64,000 nucleotides of DNA from Mytilus californianus (Eukaryota; Mollusca; Bivalvia; Mytilida; Mytilidae). Both the position numbers and the translations under genes were made by a program. The DNA is taken from NCBI RefSeq assembly GCF_021869535.1, contig NW_026262593.1, positions 61,216,318 through 61,280,317 of the forward strand, in the 5' to 3' direction. Shown here one piece after another: positions 18,240 to 32,214 of the stretch (position 1 is its first letter; every line of letters starts with the position of its first letter). The notes beneath the pieces are model-generated. The model was not told the origin of the DNA. It ran no database searches and worked only from the letters and a program-made list of their open reading frames with translations.

Positions 18240-21200
18240 TATAAAAATATAGTCAAATAATAAAGAAAGTGGTCGATTCGTGGTGACATCTCATAAAATT
18301 ATCAAGAACAAGTGACCGGTTTAAGCTTACATCTAATACCATTATCTTTTACATGTTGTCGAATTTATTGAAAAATATAATAAAACTAACAATTAAGAAG
18401 TGAACGATTTAAGGTTACATTATTACCCATAAAAATGTTCTTAATTCTTGTAAAATTATCAATTCAAAAAATAGCAGAGTTAAAGTTACCCCTAATAGAA
18501 TTAACTAGAAAAAGTGACCGATTTAAGGTCAAATCTAAATTGTAAAATATAGTAAAACTATCAATACAAAAAGTTGCCGATTTAAGGTGACAGGTAATAA
18601 AATTATCTACAAATGTGACCAATTTAAGGTTACATCTAATACAATTATCTATAAAAAGAGACCGATTTGAGTTTACACCTTATACAATTATCCATGAAAA
18701 ATTGTCAATTTTTTTGGTAAAATATAGAATTATCAATTTAGAATTGACTGATTAAAGGTTACATCTAATATATTTAGTCTAAAATTATCAATAAAGAAAG
18801 TTGCCGATTTAAGGTGACATGTAATAAAATTATCTACAAATATGACCGATTTAAGTTACATCTAATACAATTATCCAGAAAAAGTGACCGATTTAAGTTT
18901 ACAGCTTATACTATTATCTATAAAAAGTTGTCGAATTGATTATAAAATATAGTCAAATTATCAATATAGAAAGTGGTCGATTTAAGGTGACATCTAATAC
19001 AATTATATTTTACATGTGGTCGAAATTATTGGAATAAATAATAAAATTAACAATTAAGAAGTGAACGAATAAAGGTTACATTTTATGTACAATTACCTAT
19101 AAAAATTGTTCAAATTTAAAGTAAAATTATCAATTCAAAAAGTTTCAGAGTTAAGGTTACATGTAATAAAATTATCTACAAAAAGTGGCGAATTTAAGGT
19201 CACACCTAATACAATTATCCATAAGAAGTATTCGAAAAAAGTAAAATCACAAAAATACTGAACTCAGAGGAAAATTCAAAAATGAAAGTCCCTAATCAAA
19301 TGGCAAAATCAAAAGCTCAAAGACACCAAACGAATGGATGACAACTGGAATATTCCTGACTTGGTACAGGCATTTTCCTATGCAGAAATTGGTGGATTAA
19401 ACCTGGGTTTTAAGCTAGCTAAATGTCTCACTTGTATGACAGTCGCATCAAATTCCATTATATTGACAACGAGGTTACATGTAATACAATTATTAAAAAT
19501 AAGTGGCCGATTAAACGTAATATCGAATACAATTATCTACAAAAGTTGTCGAATTTATTATAAAATATAGTCAAATAATCAACAAAGAAAGTGGTCGATT
19601 TAAGGTGACATCTCATAAAAATATTAAGAAAAAGTGACCGATATAAGGTTACATCAAATACAATTATCTTTTACAGGTGGTGGAATTTATTGAAAAATAT
19701 AATAAATTTAACAATTAAGAAGTGAACGATTTAAGGATACATTTTGTATAAAATAACCTATAAAAAAGTTCAAGTTTAATGTAAAATTATCAATTCACAA
19801 AGTGGCAGAGTGAAGGTTACATCTAATAAAATTATCTAGAAAAAGTGACCGATGTAAGGTTACATCTAAAACAATTATCTTTTACATAAGGTCGAATTTA
19901 TAGAAAAATTTTAATAAAATTAACAATTAAGAAGTGAACGATGTAAGGTTACATTATATAAACAATTATCTAAAAAAAAATGTTCAAACTTAATGTAAAA
20001 TAATCAAATCAAAAGTGGCAGAGTTAAGGTTACATCTAATAAAATTATCTAGAAAAAGTGAACGATTTATAGTTACATCTGATACAATTATCTTTTACAT
20101 GTGGTCGAGTTTCTTCAAAAATGTAATAAAATTAATAATTAAGAAGTTAACGATTAAAGGTTACATTTTATATACAATCACTTATAAAAAATATTCAAAT
20201 TTAATGTAATATTATTAATTCAAAAAGTGGCAGAGTGAAGGTCACATCTAATAAAATTATCTAGAAAAGTGACCTATTTAAGGTCACATCTAAATTGTAT
20301 AATATAGTAAAATTATCAATAAAGAACGTCGCCGATTGAAATTGATATGCAATAAGATTATCTACAAATGTGACTAATTTAAGGTTACATCTAATACAAT
20401 TACCTAGAAAAAGTGACTGAGGTAAGGTCACATCTGCTACAATTATCTAGAACAAGCGACTGATTATAGGTTACATCTGATACAATTATCTATGAAAAGT
20501 TGTCAATTTTTTTGTAAAATATAATAAAATTAAATAACAATTAAGAATTGACTGATTAAAAGTTACATCTTATAAATTTATCTAGAAAAAGTGACCGATA
20601 TCAGGTCACATCTAAATTGTACAATACAGTACAATTATCAATAAAGAAAGTTGCCAAATTTGAGGTGACATGTAATAAAATTATCTACAATTGTGATCGA
20701 TTTAAGGTTACATCTAATACAATTATCTAGAAAAAGTTGTCGATTATATTGTAAAATATAATAAATTAACAACTAGGAATTGACTGACTTAAGGTTACAT
20801 CTAATAAATTTTGCTAGAAAAAAATGACCGATTTAAGGTCTCGTCTAGTATAATTATCTTTCAAAGGTGACTGATTAAAGGTTACATCTTATACAATTAT
20901 CTATGAAAAGTAGTCGAATTGATTGTAAAATGATTAATGAATAAAGTGGCCGATTTCAGGATATATGTAATATAATTATTAAGAATAAGTGACTGATTAA
21001 ACGTTACATATAATACAATTATCGAAAAAGAGTTGTCGAATTTATTCTAAAATATAGTCAAATTATCATTAAAGAAAGTAGTCGATTTAAGTTGACATCT
21101 CATAAAATTATCAAGAAAGAATTTATAGAAAACATATAATAAAATTAACACTTAAGAAGTGAACGATGTAAGGTTACATTTTATATACAATTATCTATTA

Positions 21201-24200
21201 AAGAATGTTCAAATTTAATGTAAAATAATCAAATAAAATACTGGCAGAGTTAAGGTTACATCTAATAAAATTGTCTAAGAAAAGTGACCGATTTAAGGTC
21301 ACATCTAATACAATTATCTATTAAAAGAAGTCGAAATGATTGCAAAATGATTATTGAACAAAGTGGCCGATTTCAGGATACATGTCATACAACTATTAGG
21401 ATAAGTAAATGATTAAACGTTACATCTTATGCAATTATCTATAAAAAGTTGTCCAATATATTATAAGATATAGTCAAATAATCAATAAAGAAAGTGGTCG
21501 ATTTAAGGTGACATCTCATAAAATTACCAAGAAAAAGTGACCAATTTTAATGAAAATATATAACAAATTTAACAATTAAGAAGTGAACGATTTAAGATTA
21601 TATTTTATATACAATTACCTATAAAAATATTCAAATTTAATGTAAAATTGTCAATTCAGACAGTGACAGAGTTAAGGTTACCTCTAATGAAATTATCTAG
21701 AAAAAGTGAACGATTTAAGGTTACATCTAATACAATTATCTTTTACATGTGGTCGAATTTATTGAAAAATGTAATAAATTAATAATTAAGAAGTGAACGA
21801 TTAAAGGTTACATTTTATATACAATTACCCATAAAAAATGTTCAAATTCAATGTAATATTATTAATTCAAAAAGTGGCAGAGTGAAGGTCACATCTAATA
21901 AAATTATCTAGTAAAGTGAACGATTTAAGGTCACATCAAATACAATTATCTTTTATAGGTGGTCGAATTTATTGAAAAATGTAATAAATTAATAATTAAG
22001 AAGTGAACGATTAAAGGTTACATTTTATATACAATTACCCATAAAAAATGTTCAAATTCAATGTAATATTATTAATTCAAAAAGTGGCAGAGTGAAGGTC
22101 ACATCTAATAAAATTATCTAGAAAAGTTACCGATTTAAGGTCACATCTTAATTGTATAATATAGTAAAATTATCAATAAAAAACGTTGCCGATTTAAAGT
22201 GATATGTAATAAAATTATCTACAAATGTGACCAATTTAAGGTTACATCTAATACAATTATCTAGAAAAAGTGAAAGATGTAAGGTCACATCTTGTACAAT
22301 TATCTAGAACAAGCGACTGATAATAGGTTACATCTGATACAATTATCCATGAAAAGTTGTCAATTTTTTTGTAAAATGTAATAAAATTAAATAACAATTA
22401 AGAATTGACTGATTAAAAGTTACATCTTATAAATTTATCTAGAAAAAGTGACCGATATCAGGTCACATCTAAATTGTACAATACAGTACAATTATCAATA
22501 AAGAAAGTTGCCAAATTTGAGGTGACATGTAGTAGAATTATCTACAATTGTGATCGATTTAAGGTTACATCTAATACAATTATCTAGAAAAAGTTGTCGA
22601 TTATATTGTAAAATATAATTAACAACTAGGAATTGACTGACTTAAGGTTACATCTGATAAATTTTGCTAGAAAAAATGACCAATTTAAGGTCTCGTCTAG
22701 TATAATTATCTTTTAAAGGTGACTGATTAAAGGTTACTTCTTATACAATTATCTATGAAAAGTAGTCGAATTGATTGTAAAATGATTAATGAATAAAGTG
22801 GCCGATTTCAGGATATATGTAATATAATTATTAAGAATAAGTGACTGATTAAACGTTACATATAATACAATTATCGAAAAAGAGTTGTCGAATTTATTCT
22901 AAAATATAGTCAAATTATCATTAAAGAAAGTAGTCGATTTAAGTTGACATCTCATAAAATTATCAAGAAAGAATTTATAGAAAACCTATAATAAAATTAA
23001 CACTTAAGAAGTGAACGATGTAAGGTTACATTTTATATACAATTATCTATTAAAAAATGTTCAAATTTAATGTAAAATAATCAAATCAAAAACAGGCAGA
23101 GTTAAGGTTACATCAAATGAAATTGTCTAAGAAAAGTGACCGATTTAAGGTCACATCTAATACAATTATCTATAAAAGAAGTCAAAATGATTGTAAAATG
23201 ATTATTGAACAAAGTGGCCGATTTCAGGATACATGTCATACAACTATTAGGATAAGTAAATGATTAAACGTTACATCTAATGCAATTATCTATAAAAAGT
23301 TGTCCAATATATTATAAGATATAGTCAAATAACCAATAAAGAAAGTGGTCGATTTAAGGTGACATCTCATAAAATTACCAAGAAAAAGTGACCAATTTAA
23401 ATGAAAATATATAACAAATTTAACAATTAAGAAGTGAACGATTTAAGATTAAATTTTATATACAATTACCTATAAAAATATTCAAATTTAATGTAAAATT
23501 GTCAATTCAAAAAGTGATAGAGTTAAGGTTACCTCTAATGAAATTATCTAGAAAAAGTGAACGATTTAAGGTTACATCTAATACAATTATCTTTAACATG
23601 TGGTCGAATTTATTGAAAAATGTAATAAATTAATAACTAAGAAGTGAACGATTAAAGGTTACATTTTATATACAATTACCTATAAAAAAAAATTCAAATT
23701 CAATGTAATATTATTAATTCAAAAAGTGGCAGAGTGAAGGTCACATCTAATCAAATTATCTAGTAAAGTGAACGATTTAAGGTCACATCAAATACAATTA
23801 TCTTTTATAGGTGGTCGACTTTATTGAAAAATATAATAAATTTAACTATAAAGAAGTGAACGATTTAAGGTTACATTTTATATGAAATAACCTATAAAAA
23901 AGTTCAAGTTTAATGTAAAATTATCAATTCACAAAATGGCAGAGTGAAGGTTTCGTCTAATAAAATTATCTAGAAAAAGTGACCGATGTAAGGTTACATC
24001 TAAAACAATTATCTTTTACATAAGGTCGAATTTATAGAAAAATTTTAATTGAATTAACAATTAAGAAGTGAACGATGTAAGGTTACATTTTTTATACAAT
24101 TATCTATGAAAAAATGTTCAAATTTAATGTAAAATAATCAAATCAAAAAGTGGCAGAGTTAAGGTTACATCTGATAAAATTATCTATAAAAAGTGAACGA

Positions 24201-27200
24201 TTTGTAGTTACATCTGATACAATTATCTTTTACATGTGATCGGTTTTCTTCAAAAATGTAATAAAATTAATAATTAAGAAGTTAACGATTAAAGGTTACA
24301 TTTTATATACAATCACCTATAAAAAATGTTCAAATTTAATGTAATATTAATAATTCAAAAAGTGGCAGAGTGAAGGTCACATCTAATAAAATTATCTAGA
24401 AAAGTGACCGATTTAAGGTCACATCTAAATTGTATAATATAGTAAAATTATCAATAAAGAACGTTGCCGATTTAAAGTGATATGTAATAAAATTATCTAC
24501 AAATGTGACCAATTTGAGGTTACATCTAATACAATTATCTAGAAAAAGTGACAGATGTAAGGTCACATCTTGTACAATTATCTAGAACAAGCGACTGATT
24601 ATAGGTTACATCTGATACAATTATCTATGAAAGGTTGTCAATTTTTTTGTAAAATATAATAAAATTAAATAACAATTAAGAATTGACTGATTAAAAGTTA
24701 CATCTTATAAATTTATCTAGAAAAAGTGACCGATATCAGGTCACATCTAAATTGTACAATACAGTACAATTATCAATAAAGAAAGTTGCCAAATTTGAGG
24801 TGACATGTAATAAAATTATCTACAATTGTGATCGATTTAAGGTTACATCTAATACAATTATCTAGAAAAAGTTGTCGATCATATTGTAAAATATAATAAA
24901 TTAACAACTAGGAGTTGACTGATTTAAGGTTACATCTGATAAATTTTGCTAGAAAAAAATGACCGATTTAAGGTCTCGTCTAGTATAATTATCTTTCAAA
25001 GGTGACTGATTAAAGGTTACATCTTATACAATTATCTATGAAAAGTAGTCGAATTGATTGTAAAATGATTAATGAATAAAGTTGCCGATTTCAGGATATA
25101 TGTAATATAATTATTAAGAATAAGTGACTGATTAAACGTTACATATAATACAATTATCGAAAAAGAGTTGTCGAATTTATTCTAAAATATAGTCAAATTA
25201 TCATTAAAGAAAGTAGTCGATTTAAGTTGACATCTCATAAAATTATCAAGAAAGAATTTATAGAAAACCTATTATAAAATTAACACTTAAGAAGTGAACG
25301 ATGTAAGGTTACATTTTATATACAATTATCTATTAAAAAATGTTCAAATTTAATGTAAAATAATCAAATCAAAAACAGGCAGAGTTAAGGTTACATCAAA
25401 TGAAATTGTCTAAGAAAAGTGACCGATTTAAGGTCACATCTAATACAATTATCTATAAAAGAAGTCAAAATGATTGTAAAATGATTATTGAACAAAGTGG
25501 CCGATTTCAGGATACATGTCATACAACTATTAGGATAAGTAAATGATTAAACGTTACATCTAATGCAATTATCTATAAAAAGTTGTCCAATATATTATAA
25601 GATATAGTCAAATAATCAATAAAGAAAGTGGTCGATTTAAGGTGACATCTCATAAAATTACAAAGAAAAAGTGACCAATTTTAATGAAAAAATATAACAA
25701 ATTTAACAATTAAGAAGTGAACGATTTAAGATTATATTTTATATACAATTACCTATATCAAATTTAATGTAAAATTATTAATTAAAAAAGTGGCAGAGTG
25801 AAGGTCACATCTAATAAAATTATCTAGTAAAGTGACCGATTTAAGGTCACATCAAATACAATGATCTTTTATAGGTGGTCGAATTTATTGAAAAATATAA
25901 TAAATTTGACTATTAAGAAGTGAACGATTTGAGGTTACATTTTATAGTAAATAACCTATATAAAAGTTCAAGTTTAATGTAAAATTATCAATTCACAAAG
26001 TGGCAGAGTGAAGGTTACATCTAATAAAATCATCTAGAAAAAGTGACCGATGTAAGGTTACATCTAAAACAATTATCTTTTACATAAGGTCGAATTTATA
26101 GAAAAGTTTAAATAAAATTAACAATTAAAAAGTGAACGATGTAAGGTAACATTTCACATACAATTATCTATAAAAAAATGTTCAAATTTAATGTAAAATA
26201 ATCAAATCAAAAAGTGGCAGAGTTAAGGTAACATCTAATAAGATTATCTAGAAAAAGTGAACGATTTATGGTTACATCCGATACAATTATCTTTTACATG
26301 TGGTCGAATTTCTTCAAAAATGTAATAAAATTAATAATTAAGAAGTTAACGATTAAAGGTTACATTTTATATACAATTACCTATAAAAAAATGTTCAAAT
26401 TTAAAGAATATTAATAATTAAAATAGTGGCAGAGTGAAGGTCACATCTAATAAAATTATCTAGAAAAGTGACCGATTAAAGGTCACATCTAATACAATTA
26501 TCTTGAAAAAAGTGACTGATTTAAGGTCACATCTAAATTGTATAATATAGTAAAATTATCAATAAAGAAAGTTGCCGACTTAAGGTGATATGTAATAAAA
26601 TTATCTACAAATGTGACCAATTTAAGGTTACATCTAATACAATTATCTAGAAAAAGTGACAGATGTATGGTCACATCTTGTACAATTATCTAGGACAAGC
26701 GACTGATTATAGGTTACATCTGATACAATTATGAAAAGTTGTCAATTTTTTTCTAAAATGTAATAAAATAAACAATTAAGAATTGGGTGATTAAAAGTTA
26801 CATCTTATAAATTTATCTAGAAAAAGTGACCGATATCAGGTCACATCTAAATTGTACAATACAGTAAAATTATCAATAAAGAAAGTTGACAAATTTGAGG
26901 TGACATGTAATAAAATTATCTACAAATGTGACCGATTTAAGGTTATATCTAATGAAATTATCTAAAAAAAAGTTAACGATTTAAGGTTACATCTAATACT
27001 ATTATCTTTTACATGTGGTCGAATTTATTGAAAAATATGATAAATTCAACCATTAACAAGTGATCGATTTAAGGTTACATTTTATATACAATTAAATATA
27101 AAAATGTTCAAATTAAATGTAATATTATTAATTCAAAAAGTGGCAGTAACGGTCACATCTAATAAAATTATCTAGAAAAAGTGACCGATTTAAGGTCATA

Positions 27201-28753
27201 TTTAATACAATTATATAGAAAAAAGTGACCGATTTGAGGTCACATCTAAATTGTATAATATAGTAAAATTATCAATAAAGAAAGTTGTCAAATTTGAGGT
27301 GACATGTTATAAAACTATCTCCAAATTCGACCGATTTAAGTTACATCTAATACAATTATCTAGAAAAAGTGACCGATTTAAGGTCACATCTAATTCAATT
27401 ATCTAGAAAAAGTGACCGATTTAGGGTCTTATCTAAATTGTATAATATAGTTGAATTATCAATTATGACAGATGACGATTTCAGGTGACATGTTATAAAA
27501 TTATCTACAAATTCGACCGATTTAAGTTACATCTAATACAATTATCTAGAAAATCTAAATTGTATAATATAGTTGAATTATCAATTATGACAGATGACGA
27601 TTTCAGGTGACATGTTATAAAATTATCTACAAATTCGACCGATTTAAGTTACATTTAATACAATTATCTAGAAAAAGTGACCGATTTAAGTTTACAGCTT
27701 ATACAATTATCTATAAAAAATGTACAAATTTAATGTAATATTATTAATTCAAAAAGTGGCAGAGTGAAGGTCACATCTAATAAAATTATCTACAAATGTG
27801 ACTGATTTAAGTCACATCTAATACAATTATCTAGAAAAAGTGACCGATTTAAGTTGACAGCTTATACAATTATCTATTAAAAGTTGTCGAATTTATTATG
27901 AAATATAGTCAAATTATCAATAAAGAAAGTTGTCGATTTAAGGTGACATCTAATACAATTATATTATAAATGTGGTCGAATTTATTGAAAAAAAAAAACA
28001 ATAAAATTAACAATTAAGAAGTGAACGAATAAAGTTTTACATTTTATATACAATTACCTATAAAAAAATGTTTAAATTTAAAGTAAAATTATAATTCAAA
28101 AAGTTTCAGAGTTAAAGTTATCTCTAATAAAATTATCTAGAAAAAGTGAACGATTTATGGTTACATATTATACAATTGTTTTTTACATATTGTCGAATTT
28201 ATTGAAAAAAAAATAAAATTATCAATTAAGAAGTAAACGATTTAACGTTACATTTTATATAAAATTACCTATATAAAATGTTCAAATTTAATGTAAAATT
28301 ATCATTCAAAAAGTGGCAGAGTTAAAGTTATCTCTATTAAAATTATCTAGAAAAAGTGAACGATTTATGGTTACATCTAATGCAATTATCTAGAATAGTG
28401 ACCGATTGAAGGTCACCTGTAATACATTTGTCTATAAAAAAGTAGTCGAATTGATTGTAAAATGATTATTGAAGAAAGTAGATGATTTCAGGTTACATGT
28501 TATACAATTATCAAGAATAAGTGACTGATTAAACGCTACACCTAATACAATTATCTATAAAAAGTTGTCGAATTTGTTATTAGATATAGTCAAATATCAA
28601 TAAAAGAAAGTGATCGATCTAAATGACATCTCATAAAATTATCTAGAAAAGTGAACGATTTAAGGTTACATCAAATACAACTATCTTTTACATATTGTCG
28701 AATCTATTGAAAAAAAAACTAATAAGATTAACAATTAAGAATTGAACGATTTA
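18240..28753 (+). repeat. Satellite block 1: degenerate ~43 bp monomer with higher-order units
   Basis: The basic unit is close to GTGACCGATTTAAGGTTACA followed by TCTAATACAATTATCTAGAA(AAA), 43 bp. Regular variants include a GTGGTCGAATTTATTGAAAA type, a GTGAACGATTTAAGGTTACA-TTTTATATACAATTACC type and a TGTTCAAATTTAATGTAAAA type of ~35 bp. These follow one another in a fixed order and make larger units. For example, ATATCAGGTCACATCTAAAT appears at about 20600, 22457, 24735 and 26835. TTTCAGGATACATGTCATAC appears at about 21370, 23220 and 25505. This gives higher-order periods of about 1.85-2.28 kb. All short open frames here are satellite readings. The truncated R block 1 interrupts it. Confidence 0.95.
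19219..19472 (+). repeat. R block, copy 1, truncated
   Basis: Starts CCATAAGAAGTATTCGAAAA, then AATACTGAACTCAGAGGAAA, AATGAAAGTCCCTAATCAAA, TGACTTGGTACAGGCATTTT and GTATGACAGTCGCATCAAAT. It stops at GACAACGA and passes straight back into satellite (GGTTACATGTAATAC). The remaining ~640 bp seen in copies 2 and 3 are missing. The 78-codon frame inside is not conserved as protein in the other copies. Confidence 0.9.
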
Positions 28754-28899
28754 AATTTTCCTCTGAGTTCAGTATTTTTGTGATTTTATTTTTTTCGAAT
28801 ACTTCTTATGGATAATTGTATTAGGTGTTAATACAATTATCCATAAGAAGTATTCGAAAAAAAATAAAATCACAAAAATACTGAACTCAGAGGAAAATT
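28754..28899. repeat. Palindrome 1: 70/71 bp arms, 5 nt spacer
   Basis: The left arm 28754-28823 is the reverse complement of the right arm 28829-28899, apart from one T/A in a homopolymer, around the spacer GGTGT. The right arm is the first ~70 bp of R block 2, so the left arm is an inverted copy of the R start. The extruded form would be a very stable cruciform. Confidence 0.95.
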
Positions 28900-29724
28900 C
28901 AAAAATGAAAGTCCTTAATCAAATGGCAAAATCAAAAAGCTCAAACACATCAAACGAATGGATGACAACTGTAATATTCCTGACTTGGTACAGGCATTTT
29001 CCTATGTAGAAAATGGTGGATTAAACCTGGGGTTTAAGCTAGCTAAATGTCTCACTTGTATGACAGTCGCATCAAATTCCATTATATTGACAACGATGTG
29101 TGAATGAAACAGACATAATAGGTAAAAATGTCAAAAATAGGTGTACAGCAGTCAACATTGTGTTTTTAATATTAATCATATAAAATTAATTCTATAAAAA
29201 ACAAACAAATATATAACAATTAAGCACAAAAAGGCATATAGACAAAGCATATGAGCAAAAATGAAAGACAATAATACAAAAATGTTTTACAATAGCACAT
29301 TAACGTGATTTATAAGTACAGAGCATCGTCATATGTATCAAAGAAACACAAAAAGGAATATAGACAAAGCACATAAGCAAAAATGAATGACAAAAATACG
29401 AGAATTTTCATAGAACAATAACACAATGACTGGATGTATGAGTACAAAGTCACGTCAAATGGATATCAATAAAAACAGACTAAACACTAAAAGTAATATT
29501 CATAAAGACAAATAAAAGAATACTATAACACGTTATTTAGATGATAAACAACGTCAGTACCCAGAATCTATACCTCAAGATCATCGTGTATTATTTGTGA
29601 AGTTGATACGGAATATTTATCAACAGGGTCTTGGTACCTTCCGATGAACTCATTTTTAGAAAAATGACAAGACGTTCTTTGACATATCCGTGGTTCATCA
29701 ACTTTCTGCTCAGACACGAATTGG
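28829..29724 (+). repeat. R block, copy 2, full length (~0.9 kb)
   Basis: It runs from CCATAAGAAGTATTCG to TTCTGCTCAGACACGAATTGG and enters satellite again through GTTGTAAAATGATTAATG. It contains an internal direct repeat of about 120 bp (AAAAAGGCATATAGACAAAG and AAAAAGGAATATAGACAAAG), then ACAACGTCAGTACCCAGAAT and TCTTGGTACCTTCCGATGAA. I recall this as a dispersed mussel repeat. There is no coding frame. Confidence 0.9.
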
Positions 29725-31254
29725 TTGTAAAATGATTAATGAAGAAAGTGGATGATTTCAGGCTCCATGTAATACAATTATTATAAAGAATAAGTGACTG
29801 ATTAAATATTATATCGAATACAATTATCTACAAAAAGTTGTCGAATTTATTATAAAATATAGTCAAATAGTCAATAAAGAAAGTGGTCGATTAAAGGTGA
29901 CATCTCATAAAATTATTAAGAATAAGTGACCGATATAAGGTTACATCTAATACAATTATCTTTCACATGTGGTCGAATTTATTGATAAATATAATAAAAT
30001 TAACGATTAAGAAGTGAACGATTTAAGGTTACATTTTATAAACAATTACCTTTAGAAATGTTCAAATTTAATGTAAAAATATCAGTTCAAAAAGTGGCAG
30101 ATTTAAGGTCACATCTTTTAAAATTATCTAGAAAAAGTGACCGCTTTAAGGTTACATATAAAACAATTATCTTTTACAGGTGGTCGAATCTATTGAAAAA
30201 TATCATAAAATTAGTAATTAAGAAGTGACCGATTTAAGGTTATATTTTACATACAATTACCTATAAAAAATGTTCAAATTCAATGTAAAATTTTCAATTC
30301 AAAAAGTGGCACAGTGAAGGTTACATCTAAAAAAATTATATCTAAAAAGTGACCGATTTCAGGTCACATGTAATACAATTATCTAGAAAAAAAAACGACT
30401 GATTAAAGGTCTCATGTAATACAAGTATCTTTCAAAAGTGACTGATTAAAGGTTATATCTCATAAAATTATCTATGAAAAGTATCCGAATTGATTGCAAA
30501 TTTAGTAATTAAGAAAGAGGCCGATCTCACGATATATTAAATACAATTAGTAAGAATAAGTGACTGATTAAACGTTACATCTAATACAATTATCTGTAAA
30601 AAGTTGTCGAATTTGTTAATAAATATAGTCAAATAATCAATAAAGAAGTGAACCATTTAAGGTTACATCTAATACAATTATCTTTTACTTATTGTCGAAT
30701 TTATTAAAAAAAAATTAAATTAACAATTAAGAAGTGAACGATTTAAGGTTACATTTTATATACAATTACCTATAAAAAAATGTTCAAATTTAATGTAAAA
30801 TTATCATTCAAATAGTGGCAGAGTTAGAGTAACCTGTAATAAAATTATCTAGAAAAAGTGAAGGATTTATGGTTACATCTATTGCAACTATCTAGAAAAG
30901 TTGACCGATTTAAGGTCATCTGTACTGCATTTATCTATAAAAAGTAGTCGAATTGATTGTAATATGATTATTGAAGAAAGTAGATGATTTCAGGTTACAT
31001 GTTATACAATTATCAAGAATAAGTGACTGATTAAACGCTACACCTAATACAATTATCTATAAAAAGTTGTCGAATTTGTTATTAGATATAGTCAAATATC
31101 AATAAAGAAAGTGATCGATCTAAATGACATCTCATAAAATTATCTAGAAAAGTGAACGATTTAAGGTTACATCAAATACAACTATCTTTTACATATTGTC
31201 GAATCTATTGAAAAAAAAACTAATAAGATTAACAATTAAGAATTGAACGATTTA
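29725..31254 (+). repeat. Satellite block 2
   Basis: The same ~43 bp family lies between R blocks 2 and 3. Its sequence up to about 30985 is repeated almost base for base after R block 3, and its last ~320 bp repeat the sequence before palindrome 1. R block and satellite have therefore been duplicated together as a ~2.5 kb unit. Confidence 0.92.
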
Positions 31255-31399
31255 AATTTTCCTCTGAGTTCAGTATTTTTGTGATTTTATTTTTTTCGAA
31301 TACTTCTTATGGATAATTGTATTAGGTGTTAATACAATTATCCATAAGAAGTATTCGAAAAAAATAAAATCACAAAAATACTGAACTCAGAGGAAAATT
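31255..31399. repeat. Palindrome 2: perfect 70 bp arms, 5 nt spacer
   Basis: The left arm 31255-31324 and right arm 31330-31399 are exact reverse complements around GGTGT. It lies 2,501 bp from palindrome 1 and is a copy of it. The right arm again is the start of an R block. Confidence 0.96.
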
Positions 31400-32214
31400 C
31401 AAAAATGAAAGTCCTTAATCAAATGGCAAAATCAAAAGCTCAAACACATCAAACGAATGGATGACAACTGTAATATTCCTGACTTGGTACAGGCATTTTC
31501 CTATGTAGAAAATGGTGGATTAAACCTGGGGTTTAAGCTAGCTAAATGTCTCACTTGTATGACAGTCGCATCAAATTCCATTAACAACGATGTGTGAATG
31601 AAACAGACATAATAGGTAAAAATGTCAAAAATAGGTGTACAGCAGTCAACATTGTGTTTTAATATTAATCATATAAAATTAATTCTATAAAAACAAACAA
31701 ATATATAACAATTAAGCACAAAAAGGCATATAGACTAAGCATATGAGCAAACATGAAAGACAATAATACAAAAATGTTTTACAATAGCACATTAACGTGA
31801 TTTATAAGTACAGAGCATCGTCATATGTATCAAAGAAACACAAAAAGGAATATAGACAAAGCACATTAGCAAAAATGAATGAGAAGAATACGAGAATTTT
31901 CATAGAACAATAACACAATGACTGGATGTATGAGTACAAAGTCACGTCAAATGGATATCAATAAAAACAGACTAAACACTAAAAGTAATATTCATAAAGA
32001 CAAATAAAAGAATACTATAACACGTTATTTAGATGATAAACAACGTCAGTACCCAGAATCTATACCTCAAGATCATCGTGTATTATTTGTGAAGTTGATA
32101 CGGAATATTTATCAACAGGGTCTTGGTACCTTCCGATGAACTCATTTTTAGAAAAATGACAAGACGTTCTTTGACATATCCGTGGTTCATCAACTTTCTG
32201 CTCAGACACGAATT
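31330..32214 (+). repeat. R block, copy 3, full length
   Basis: It is almost identical to copy 2, with small differences such as loss of TATATTG near 31580 and single-base changes. The intact junction TCAAATGGATATCAATAAAA at about 31949 is the reference for the empty insertion site of the 8.24 kb element in copy 4. Confidence 0.92.
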
